Assembly: GCF_905171775.1 (NCBI RefSeq)
Contig: NC_053492.1
Location: 324,327,645 to 324,391,644, forward strand
Source of the DNA: Rana temporaria
Taxonomy: Eukaryota > Chordata > Amphibia > Anura > Ranidae
Direction: 5' to 3'
DNA length: 64,000 nucleotides
The translations under genes and the position numbers were made by a program. The notes under the pieces were generated by a model. That model had not been told where the DNA came from, ran no database searches, and worked only from the letters and a program-made list of their open reading frames with translations. Each line of letters starts with the position of its first letter. Positions within the stretch are counted from its first letter, which is position 1. Positions 12,586-24,922 of this stretch are shown in pieces.

Positions 12586-13741
12586 CTTAATTTTAATTTT
12601 ATTCCGTACGTTTTTTGGCTCTGCGTAACTTCTGCATACTTTCAGCTATTGAGACCATTCAACTTTTAAAATGTTCATCTCGTTCAGCTAACGATGGGAC
12701 TTCTTCAAGTTTTTTTGTACTATTTATACTTTTTAAAATATTAAGCTTTTAGACACTTTTTTTTAACATTGAAGTCAATGAGAACATCCTTTTTCCTGCT
12801 TCAAAACACACGTTCTGCCAAAAGTTTCAGCTCCTTCATACTTTCACTTACAGACACCAAACAAACTTTAAAGCGGTCACAAAATATTCAGCTATCCAAA
12901 CATGACTTTTCAGATTGATATCTTTTACGGTTTTTGTGAAAACGCAATTTACGTTTAGTGATTTTTTATCGGTTATAATGTAATCCTATGGAGCAGGTTT
13001 AGAGTGTGTCATGTGACCTTTAGAGTGGAGATCATCCACAAAAAATATTATCTTTAAAAAAAGGGGGAACAAATTGCTCTCACGCCCACACGATCTACTT
13101 GTCATACACAATTTATATATCAAAACGTAGGTATGCTTGTCTGGTTTCAGGCAATGTGATCAGTTTTGTGATACGTATTTTAGTTTTAGTTCCAGGAGCT
13201 TCTAAAGGACAAGAGTCATGTTAAAAAGTCTAAAAAATGTTTCTGCAAAACACACAGACGCTCTTTTCTAAATCGCTGACATGGCCACATTTTTAAGTTT
13301 ATCAACATAAATTTCATATCGATGCGTTCACAAGGGCCGTGTCTTTCAAACGGTGAAGTCGCTGTATCGATCGCATGTACGGTTGTGGATTTATTACGTT
13401 TTGTTTGAAGGCTTCGATAACTGATTTTGCGTGTGGATGAAAGCGTTTCTAATGGTATTTTGATTCCCTAAATAGCTTTCCTTACCTCAGTGCAGTCCTC
13501 CTCCCCCACCTCATGTGGAGAAAGCCTCTTGAGGGGGGAGGGGCGACCAGTCAAGTCAGGACACTCTCTATATTGCAGATAGAGAAAGGAGCTGTGTGAT
13601 ATTAGGCTTTATAAGTACTGAACACTGCTTGTATGTCCTAAAGATAGTGTAGTGGTTATGGTGAATGGCTTTTGTGCGGGCTCAGCAATTCAGCTATTCA
13701 GCATTCCCACTCGCATTTTCCTCAGGAAATGCATTGTCTAG

Positions 13742-13797
13742 TTAGTGGGAATGCTTTAATAAGCATTCCCAGTATTGATATTCGTTTTTTATTATTC
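13742..13797 (+). repeat. Hairpin cassette, single copy
   Basis: CTAG-TTAGTGGGAATGC junction identical to the one at 12531, here behind a type I unit. Confidence 0.88.
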
Positions 13798-16700
13798 TTA
13801 ATTTTAATTTTATTCCGTACGTTTTTTGGCTCTGCGTAACTCCTGCATACTTTCAGCTATTGAGACCATTCAACTTTTAAAATGTTCATCTCGTTCAGCT
13901 AACGATGGGACTTCTTCAAGTTTTTTTGTACTATTTATACTTTTTAAAATATTAAGCTTTTAGACACTTTTTTTTAACATTGAAGTCAATGAGAACATCC
14001 TTTTTCCTGCTTCAAAACACACGTTCTGCCAAAAGTTTCAGCTCCTTCATACTTTCACTTACAGACACCAAACAAACTTTAAAGCGGTCACAAAATATTC
14101 AGCTATCCAAACATGACTTTTTAGATTGATATCTTTTACGGTTTTTGTGAAAACGCAATTTACGTTTAGTGATTTTTTTATCGGTTATAATGTAATCCTA
14201 TGGAGCAGGTTTAGAGTGTGTCATGTGACCTTTAGAGTGGAGATCATCCACAAAAAATATTATATTTAAAAAAAGGGGGAACAAATTGCTCTCACGCCCA
14301 CAAGATCTACTTGTCATACACAATTTATATATCAAAACGTAGGTATGCTTGTCTGGTTTCAGGCAATGTGATCAGTTTTGTGATACGTATTTTAGTTTTA
14401 GTTCCAGGAGCTTCTAAAGGACAAGAGACATGTTAAAAAGTCTAAAAAATGTTTCTGCAAAACACACAACGACGCTCTTTTCTAAATCGCTGACATGGCC
14501 ACATTTTTAAGTTTATCAACATAAATTTCATATCGATGCGTTCACAAGGGCCGTGTCTTTCAAACGGTGAAGTCGCTGTATCGATCGCATATACGGTTGT
14601 GGATTTATTACGTTTTGTTTGAAGGCGTAATTCATGTATTGGTCTGTGAATTAAAAGGCGTTTGTAATGTTATTTCTTTCCATAAATAGCTTTCCTTACC
14701 TCAGTGCAATATTCCTCCTCACTGACCTGGGGGGAGGGGAAACCTCTTGAGGGGGGAGGGGCGACCAGGAAGTCAGCATACTCTCTACTTTGCAGATAGA
14801 GAAAGGAGCTGTGTGTCCTAAAGATAGTGTAGTGGTTATGGTGAATGGCTTTGGTGCGGGCTCAGCAATTCAGCATTCCCACTCGCATTTTCCTCAGGGA
14901 ATGCATTTTCTAGTTATTCTTTTTATTCTTATCCTTTATTCCGTACGTTTTTTGGCTCTGCGTAACTTCTGCATACTTTGAGCTATTGAGACCATTCAAC
15001 TATTAAAATGTTCGTCTCGTTCAGCTAACGATGGGACTTCTTCAAGTTTTTTTGTACTATTTATACTTTTTAAAATATTAAGCTTTTAGACACTTTTTTT
15101 TAACATTGAAGTCAATGAGAACATGCTTTTTACCGCTTCAAAACACACGTTCTGCCAAAAGTTTCAACTCCTTCATACTTTCACTTACAGACACCAAACA
15201 AACTTTAAAGCGGTCACAAAATATTCAGCTATCCAAACATGACTTTTTAGATTGATATCTTTTACGGTTTTTGTGAAAACGCAATTTACGTTTAGTGATA
15301 TTTTATCGGTTATAATGTAATCCTATGGAGCAGGTTTAGAGTGTGTCATGTGACCTTTAGAGTGCAGATCATCCACAAAAAATATTATCTTTAAAAAAAG
15401 GGGGAACAAATTGCTCTCACGCCCACAAGATCTACTTGTCATACACAATTTATATATCAAAACGTAGGTATGCTTGTCTGGTTTCAGGCAATGTGATCAG
15501 TTTTGTGATACGTATTTTAGTTTTAGTTCCAGGAGCTTCTAAAGGACAAGAGACATGTTAAAAAGTCTAAAAAATGTTTCTGCAAAACACACAAAGACGC
15601 TCTTTTCTAAATCGCTGACATGGCCACATTTTTAAGTTTATCAACATAAATTTTATATCGATGCGTTCACAAGGGCCGTGTCTTTCAAACGTTGAAGTCG
15701 CTGTATCGATCGCATGTACGGTTGTGGATTTATTACGTTTTGTTTGAAGGCTTCGATAACTGATTTTGTGTGTGGATGAAAGCGTTTCTAATGGTATTTT
15801 GATTCCCTAAATAGCTTTCTTTACCTCAGTGCAGTCCTCCTCCCCCACCTCATGTGGAGAAAGCCTCTTGAGGGGGGAGGGGCGACCAGTCAAGTCAGGA
15901 CACTCTCTATATTGCAGATAGAGAAAGGAGCTGTGTGATATTAGGCTTTATAAGTACTGAAGGAACACTGCTTGTATGTCCTAATGATAGTGTAGTGGTT
16001 ATGGTGAATGGCTTTTGTGCGGGCTCAGCAATTCAGCTATTCAGCATTCCCACTCGCATTTTCCTCAGGGAATGCATTTTCTAGTTCTTAATTTTAATTT
16101 TATTATTCCGTACGTTTTTTGGCTCTGCGTAACTTCTGCATACTTTCAGCTATTGAGACCATTCAACTATTAAAATGTTCGTCTCGTTCAGCTAACGATG
16201 GGACTTCTTCAATTTTTTTTGTAGTATTTATACTTTTTAAAATATTAAGCTTTTAGACACTTTTTTTAACATTGAAGTCAATGAGAACATCCTTTTTCCT
16301 GCTTTAAAACACAAGTTCTGCCAAAAGTTTCAGCTCCTTCATACTTTCACTTACAGACACCAAACAAACTTTAAAGCGGTCACAAAATATTCAGCTATCC
16401 AAACATGACTTTTCAGATTGATATCTTTTACGGTTTTTGTGAAAACGCAATTTACGTTTAGCGATTTTTTCAGAAAATGGAATCGGTTATAATGTAACCC
16501 TATGGAAGGGATTTAGAGTGTGTCATGTGACCTTTACAGTGGAGATCTTTGAAAACAAAAATTATCTTTAAAAAAAGGGCGAACAAATTGCTCTCACGCC
16601 CACAAGATCTACTTGTCATACACAATTTATATATCAAAACGTAGGTATGCTTGTCTGGTTTCAGGCAATGTGATCAGTTTTGTGATACGTATTTTAGTTT

Positions 16701-18389
16701 TAGTTCCAGGAGCTTCTAAAGGACAAGAGCGACAAAACCACTCTCATTGACCGTCATGTTAAAAATTTTAAAAATGTTCCTGCAAAACACACAAGGACGC
16801 TCTTTTCTAAATCGCTGGCATGGCCACAATTTTAAGTTTATCAACATAAATTTCATATCGGTGCGTTCACAAGGGCCGTGTCTTTCAAACGTTGAAGTCG
16901 CTGTATCGATCGCATGTACGGTTGTGGATTTATTACGTTTTGTTTGAAGGCGTAATTCATGTATTGGTCTGTGAATTAAAAGGCGTTTGTAATGGAATTT
17001 CTTTCCATAAATAGCTTTCTACCTCAGTGCAATATTCCTCCTCACTGACCTGGGGGGAGGGGAAACCTCTTGAGGGGGGAGGGGCGACCAGGAAGTCAGC
17101 ATACTCTCTACTTTGCAGATAGAGAAAGGAGCTGTGTGTCCTAAAGATAGTGTAGTGGTTATGGTGAATGGCTTTGGTGCGGGCTCAGCAATTCAGCATT
17201 CCCACTCGCATTTTCCTCAGGGAATGCATTTTCTAGTTTTAATTTTAATTTTATTCCGTACGTTTTTTGGCTCTGCGTAACTTCTGCATACTTTCAGCTA
17301 TTGAGACCATTTAACTTTTAAAATGTTCGTCTCATTCAGCTAACGATGGGACTTCTTCAAGTTTTTTTGTACTATTTATACTTTTTAAAATATTAAGCTT
17401 TTAGACACTTTTTTTTAACATTGAAGTCAATGAGAACATCCTTTTTCCTGCTTCAAAACACACGTTCTGCCAAAAGTTTCAGCTCCTTCATACTTTCACT
17501 TACAGACACCAAACAAACTTTAAAGCGGTCACAAAATATTCAGCTATCCAAACATGACTTTTCAGATTGATATCTTTTACGGTTTTTGTGAAAACGCAAT
17601 TTACGTTTAGCGATTTTTTCAGAAAATGGAATCGGTTATAATGTAACCCTATGGAAGGGATTTAGAGTGTGTCATGTGACCTTTACAGTGGAGATCTTTG
17701 AAAACAAAAATTATCTTTAAAAAAAGGGTGAACAAATTGCTCTCACGCCCACAAGATCTACTTGTCATACACAATTTATATATCAAAACGTAGGTATGCT
17801 TGTCTGGTTTCAGGCAATGTGATCAGTTTTGTGATACGTATTTTAGTTTTAGTTCCAGGAGCTTCTAAAGGACAAGAGCGACAAAACCACTCTCATTGAC
17901 CGTCATGTTAAAAAAATTTAAAATTTTCCTGCAAAACACACAAAGACGCTCTTTTCTAAATCGCTGGCATGGCCACAATTTTAAGTTTATCAACATAAAT
18001 TTCATATCGATGCGTTCACAAGGGCCGTGTCTTTCAAACGGGGAAGTCGCTGTATCGATCGCATGTACGGTTGTGGATTTATTACGTTTTGTTTGGAGGC
18101 GTAATTAATGTATTGGTCTGTGAATTAAAAGGCGTTTGTAATGGAATTTCTTTCCATAAATAGCTTTCTACCTCAGAGCAATATTCCTCCTCACTGACCT
18201 GGGGGGAGGGGAAACCTCTTGAGGGGGGAGGGGCGACCAGGAAGTCAGGATACTCTCTACTTTGCAGATAGAGAAAGGAGCTGTGTGTCCTAAAGATAGT
18301 GTAGTGGTTATGGTGAATGGCTTTGGTGCGGGCTCAGCAATTCAGCATTCCCACTCGCATTTTCCTCAGGGAATGCATTTTCTAGTTTT

Positions 18390-18448
18390 AATTAGTGGGA
18401 ATGCTTTAATAAGCATTCCCAGTATTGATATTCGTTTTTTATTATTCT
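18390..18448 (+). repeat. Hairpin cassette, single copy
   Basis: The cassette is preceded by CTAG-TTTTAATTAG and followed by TTATTATTCTTCTTCTTAATTTT. Confidence 0.87.
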
Positions 18449-21400
18449 TCTTCTTAATTTTAATTTTATTATTATTATTCCGTACGTTTTTTGGCTCTGC
18501 GTAACTTCTGCATACTTTCAGCTATTGAGACCATTCAACTATTAAAATGTTCGTCTCGTTCAGCTAACGATGGGACTTCTTCAATTTTTTTTGTAGTATT
18601 TATACTTTTTAAAATATTAAGCTTTTAGACACTTTTTTTTAACATTGAAGTCAATGAGAACATCCTTTTTCCTGCTTTAAAACACAAGTTCTGCCAAAAG
18701 TTTCAGCTCCTTCATACTTTCACTTACAGACACCAAACAAACTTTAAAGCGGTCACAAAATATTCAGCTATCCAAACATGACTTTTCAGATTGATATCTT
18801 TTACGGTTTTTGTGAAAACGCAATTTACGTTTAGCGATTTTTTCAGAAAATGGAATCGGTTATAATGTAACCCTATGGAAGGGATTTAGAGTGTGTCATG
18901 TGACCTTTACAGTGGAGATCTTTGAAAACAAAAATTATCTTTAAAAAAAGGGCGAACAAATTGCTCTCACGCCCACAAGATCTACTTGTCATACACAATT
19001 TATATATCAAAACGTAGGTATGCTTGTCTGGTTTCAGGCAATGTGATCAGTTTTGTGATACGTATTTTAGTTTTAGTTCCAGGAGCTTCTAAAGGACAAG
19101 AGCGACAAAACCACTCTCATTGACCGTCATGTTAAAAATTTTAAAAATGTTCCTGCAAAACACACAAGGACGCTCTTTTCTAAATCGCTGGCATGGCCAC
19201 AATTTTAAGTTTATCAACATAAATTTCATATCGGTGCGTTCACAAGGGCCGTGTCTTTCAAACGGTGAAGTCGCTGTATCGATCGCATGTACGGTTGTGG
19301 ATTTATTACGTTTTGTTTGAAGGCGTAATTCATGTATTGGTCTGTGAATTAAAAGGCGTTTGTAATGGAATTTCTTTCCATAAATAGCTTTCTACCTCAG
19401 TGCAATATTCCTCCTCACTGACCTGGGGGGAGGGGAAACCTCTTGAGGGGGGAGGGGCGACCAGGAAGTCAGCATACTCTCTACTTTGCAGATAGAGAAA
19501 GGAGCTGTGTGTCCTAAAGATAGTGTAGTGGTTATGGTGAATGGCTTTGGTGCGGGCTCAGCAATTCAGCATTCCCACTCGCATTTTCCTCAGGGAATGC
19601 ATTTTCTAGTTCCTACTTCTTAATTTTAATTCTATTATTATTATTCCGTACGTTTTTTGGCTCTGCGTAACTTCTGCATACTTTCAGCTATTGAGACCAT
19701 TCAACTATTAAAATGTTCGTCTCGTTCAGCCAACGATGGGACTTCTTCAAGTTTTTTTGTACTATTTATACTTTTTAAAATATTAAGCTTTTAGACACTT
19801 TTTTTTAACATTGAAGTCAATGAGAACATCCCTTTTCCTGCTTCAAAACACACGTTCTGCCAAAAGTTTCAGCTCCTTCATACTTTCACTTACAGACACC
19901 AAACAAACTTTAAAGCGGTCACAAAATATTCAGCTATCCAAACATGACTTTTTAGATTGATATCTTATACGGTTTTTGTGAAAACGCAATTTACGTTTAG
20001 TGATTTTTTTATCGGTTATAATGTAATCCTATGGAGCAGGTTTAGAGTGTGTCATGTGACCTTTAGAGTGGTGATCTTTGAAAACAAAAATTATCTTTAA
20101 AAAAAGGGCGAACAAATTGCTCTCACGCCCACAAGATCTACTTGTCATACACAATTTATATATCAAAACGTAGGTATGCTTGTCTGGTTTCAGGCAATGT
20201 GATCAGTTTTGCGATAGGCATTTGACTTTTAGTTCCAGGAGCTTCTAAAGGACAAGTGCCTCAAACGCCCTCCCATTGACCGTCATGTTAAAAAGTCTAA
20301 AAAAAAATCCTGCAAAACACACAAAGACGCTCTTTTCTAAATCGCTGACATGGCCACATTTTTAAGTTTATCAACATAAATTTCATATCGATGCGTTCAC
20401 AAAAGCCTTGTGTTTCAAATGGTGTAGTCGCTGTATCGATCGCATGTACGGTTGTGGATTTATTACGTTTTGTTTGAAGGCTTCGATAACTGATTTTGTG
20501 TGTGGATGAAAGCGTTTCTAATGGTATTTTGATTCCCTAAATAGCTTTCCTTACCTCAGTGCAGTCCTCCTCCCCCACCTCATGTGGAGAAAGCCTCGAC
20601 GGGGGAGGGGCGACCAGGCAAGTCAGGACACTCTCTATATTGCAGATAGAGAAAGGAGCTGTGTGATATTAGGCTTTATAAGTACTGAAGGAACACTGCT
20701 TGTATGTCCTAAAGATAGTGTAGTGGTTATGGTGAATGGCTTTGGTGCGGGCTCAGCAATTCAGCATTCCCACTCGCATTTTCCTCAGGAAATGCATTGT
20801 CTAGTTCTTCTTCTTAATTTTAATTTTAATTTTATTATTCCGTACGTTTTTTGGCTCTGCGTAACTTCTGCATACTTTCAGCTATTGAGACCATTCAACT
20901 TTTAAAATGTTCATCTCGTTCAGCTAACGATGGGACTTCTTCAAGTTTTTTTGTACTATTTATACTTTTTAAAATATTAAGCTTTTAGACACTTTTTTTT
21001 AACATTGAAGTCAATGAGAACATCCTTTTTCCTGCTTCAAAACACACGTTCTGCCAAAAGTTTCAGCTCCTTCATACTTTCACTTACAGACACCAAACAA
21101 ACTTTAAAGCGGTCACAAAATATTCAGCTATCCAAACATGACTTTTCAGATTGATATCTTTTACGGTTTTTGTGAAAACGCAATTTACGTTTAGTGATAT
21201 TTTCAGAAAATTTAATCGGTTATAATGTAACCCTATGGAAGGGATTTAGAGTGTGTCATGTGACCTTTACAGTGGAGATCTTTGAAAAAAAATTATCTTT
21301 AAAAAAAGGGGAAACAAATTGCTCTCACGCCCACAAGATCTACTTGTCATACACAATTTATATATCAAAACGTAGGTATTGTTGTCTGGTTTCAGGCAAT

Positions 21401-23170
21401 GTGATCAGTTTTGTGATACGTATTTTAGTTTTAGTTCCTGGAGCTTCTAAATGACAACAGCCTGAAATCTTCTCTCATAGACTCTCATGTTAAATTATCT
21501 AAAAAATGTTTCTGCAAAACACACAAAGACGCTCTTTTCTAAATCGCAGACATGGCCACATTTTTAAGTTTATCAACATAAATGTCATATAGCTGCGTTC
21601 ATAAGGGCCGTGTCTTTCAAACGGTGTAGTCGCTGTATCAATCGCATGTACGGTTGTGGATTTATTAAGCTTTGTTTGAAGGCTTAATTCATGTATTTGG
21701 TCTGTGAATTAAAAGCGTTTGTAATGTTATTTCTTTCCATAAATAGCTTTCCTTACCTCAGTGCAATATTCCTCCTCACTGACCTGGGGGGGAGGGAAAC
21801 CTTCTGAGGGGGAGGGGCGACCAGGAAGTCAGGATACTGTCTACTTTGCAGATAGAGAAAGAAGCTGTGTGTCCTAAAGATAGTGTAGTGGTTATGGTGA
21901 ATTCGCTTTGGTGCGGGCTCAGCAATTCAGCTATTCAGCATTCCCACTCGCATTTTCCTCAGGAAATGCATTGTCTAGTTATTTTTCTCCTTTATTCCGT
22001 AAGTTTTTTGGCTCTGCGTAACTTTGGCATACTTTCAGCTATTGAGACCATTCAACTATTAAAATGTTCGTCTCGTTCAGCTAATGATGGGACTTCTTCA
22101 AGTTTTTTTGTACTATTTATACTTTTTAAAATATTAAGCTTTTAGACACTTTTTTTTAACATTGAAGTCAATGAGAACATCCTTTTTCCCTTTGAAATCA
22201 CATGCCCTGCCAAAAGTTTCAGCTCCTTCATACTTTCACTTACAGACACCAAACAAACTTTAAAGCGGTCACAAAATATTCAGGTATCCGGCTATGACTT
22301 TTCAGATTGATATCTTTTACGGTTTTTGTGAAAACGCAATTTACGTTTAGCGATTTTTTCAGAAAATGGAATCGGTTATAATGTAACCCTATGGAAGGGA
22401 TTTAGAGTGTGTCATGTGACCTTTAGAGTGGAGATGATTGAAAAAAAAGTTATCTTTAAAAAAAAGGGGAAACAAATTGCGCTCACGCCCACAAGATCTA
22501 CTTGTCATACACAATTTATATATCAAAACGTAGCTATGCTTGTCTGGTTTCAGGCAATGTGATCAGTTTTGTGATAGGCATTTGACTTTTAGTTCCAGGA
22601 GCTTCTAAAGGACAAGAGCGACAAAACCACTCTCATTGACCGTCATGTTAAAAATTTTAAAAATGTTCCTGCAAAACACACAGACACTCTTTTCTAAATC
22701 GCTGGCATGGCCACAATTTTAAGTTTATCAACATAAATTTCATATCGATGCGTTCACAAGGGCCGTGTCTTTCAAAAGGTGAAGTCGCTGTATCGATCGC
22801 ATGTACGGTTGTGGATTTATTACGTTTTGTTTGAAGGCTTCAATAACTGATTTTGTGTGTGGATGAAAGCGTTTCTAATGGTATTTTGATTCCCTAAATA
22901 GCTTTCCTTACCTCAGTGCAGTCCTCCTCCCCCACCTCATGTGGAGAAAGCCTCTTGAGGGGGAGGGGCGACCAGGCAAGTCAGGACACTCTCTATATTG
23001 CAGATAGAGAAAGGAGCTATGTGATATTAGGCTTTATAAGTACTGAAGGAACACTGCTTGTATGTCCTAAAGATACTGTAGTGGTTATGGTGAATGGCTT
23101 TTGTGCGGGCTCAGCAATTCAGCTATTCAGCATTCCCACTCGCATTTTCCTCAGGAAATGCATTGTCTAG

Positions 23171-23222
23171 TTAGTGGGAATGCTTTAATAAGCATTCCCA
23201 GTATTGATATTCGTTTTTTATT
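23171..23222 (+). repeat. Hairpin cassette, single copy
   Basis: CTAG-TTAGTGGGAATGC junction behind a type I unit; stem arms intact. Confidence 0.88.
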
Positions 23223-24409
23223 CTTCTTCTTCTTAATTTTAATTTTAATTTTATTCCGTACGTTTTTTGGCTCTGCGTAACTTCTGCATACTTTCAGCTA
23301 TTGAGACCATTCAACTTTTAAAATGTTCATCTCGTCCAGCTAACGATGGGACTTCTTCAAGTTTTTTTGTACTATTTATACTTTTTAAAATATTAAGCTT
23401 TTAGACACTTTTTTTTAACATTGAAGTCAATGAGAACATCCTTTTTCCTGCTTCAAAACACACGTTCTGCCAAAAGTTTCAGCTCCTTCATACTTTCACT
23501 TACAGACACCAAACAAACTTTAAAGCGGTCACAAAATATTCAGCTATCCAAACATGACTTTTCAGATTGATATCTTTTACGGTTTTTGTGAAAACGCAAT
23601 TTACGTTTAGTGATATTTTCAAAAAAATTTAATCGGTTATAATGTAACCCTATGGAAGGGATTTAGAGTGTGTCATGTGACCTTTAGAGTGCAGATCTTT
23701 GAAAAAAAAATTATCTTTAAAAAAAGGGGAAACAAATTGCTCTCACGCCCACAAGATCTACTTGTCATACACAATTTATATATCAAAACGTAGGTATGCT
23801 TGTCTGGTTTCAGGCAATGTGATCAGTTTTGTGATACGTATTTTAGTTTTAGTTCCTGGAGCTTCTAAAGGACAACAGCCTGAAATCTTCTCTCATAGAC
23901 TCTCATGTTAAATTATCTAAAAAATGTTTCTGCAAAACACACAAACACGCTCTTTTCTAAATCTCTGACATGGCCACATTTTTAAGTTTATCAACATAAA
24001 TTTCATATCGATGCGTTCACAAGGGCTGTGTCTTTCAAACGGTGAAGTCGCTGTATCGATCGCATGTACGGTTGTGGATTTATTAAGGTTTGTTTGAAGG
24101 CGTAATTCATGTATTTGGTCTGTGAATTAAAAGGCGTTTGTAATGGTATTTCTTTCCATAAATAGCTTTCCTTACCTCAGTGAAGTCCTCCTCACTGACC
24201 TGGGGGGGGGAAACCTCTTGAGGGGGGAGGGGCGATCAGGAAGTCAGGATACTCTCTACTTTGCAGATAGAGAAAGGAGCTGTGTGTCCTAAAGATAGTG
24301 TTGTGGTTATGGTGAATGGCTTTGGTGCGGGCTCAGCTATTCAGCATTCCCACTCGCATTTTCCTCAGGAAATGCATTTTCTAGTTATTCTTTTTATTCT
24401 TTTTTTTTT

Positions 24410-24922
24410 CCATAAAAGATTTTTATTTATGCAAAACATATCATGAGATACATGACAAGGTAATTATCACAAGACAGAAAAACATGGAGACTGCATAATA
24501 CAAAACACCACAGAAAGGCATCAATCAACGTGTTTAAACCATGAATGAGGCATAGAAGGTTAAATAAGCAGAAGAGGGCGGAGGATCTTAATTCTCTGTT
24601 TTCCCCTCCCCCCGCACCCCTCCCCGCCAAGTGCAGGAAGGGGAGGTGATGTAAGGCCTCATTCTCGGTCAAAATTTAAAGGGTGTCATATCATGTAAGT
24701 AATGGGGGCAAGTGTCTACATAGAATAGAAGGAAAGGACGGAAAGGAAAGAAAGGAAGGGATGGGGAAGGGAGGGGGGAGAAGAGAAGTGAAAGGGGGTA
24801 AATAAAGCCAAAGCAAAAGCGCAGAGGGGAAAGAACAGGGAGAGAGGGAATGAGGGAATGGGTCCACGCCTGCCCTCCCCCCCACACCATCGGGAGGAGG
24901 GAACTCCCTCAACTCCGTCGGC
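24410..24922 (-). other. LINE-1 3' untranslated region
   Basis: Non-coding sequence between the ORF2 stop and the poly(A) tail. On the element's strand it is pyrimidine-rich (plus strand about 24720-24860 is G/A-rich) with short C and T runs. The small open frames here follow base composition only. Confidence 0.6.

Larger units (their letters stand above)
1..24399 (+). repeat. Family A tandem array, left block (Helitron-like units of about 1.15 kb)
   Basis: Twenty head-to-tail units. Taking the 3' CTAG as the unit end, units finish at 1356, 2522, 3812, 5384, 6523, 7682, 8878, 10071, 11323, 12530, 13741, 14913, 16084, 17236, 18385, 19609, 20804, 21978, 23170 and 24384. Length varies from about 1.13 to 1.57 kb, mainly through the number of 53-bp hairpin cassettes and TTAATTTT repeats at the 5' side. 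Two unit types occur. Type II has GACCTGGGGG before the G-rich tract and ends GGGAATGC-ATTTT-CTAG. Type I has a GATATTAGGCTTTATAAG insert and ends GGAAATGC-ATTGT-CTAG (units ending 1356, 5384, 13741, 20804, 23170; the one ending 16084 has a type II tip). No unit has a credible long ORF, so these are non-autonomous. The Helitron2/Helentron assignment rests on the end structure and is inference; plain satellite DNA is the alternative. Confidence 0.85.
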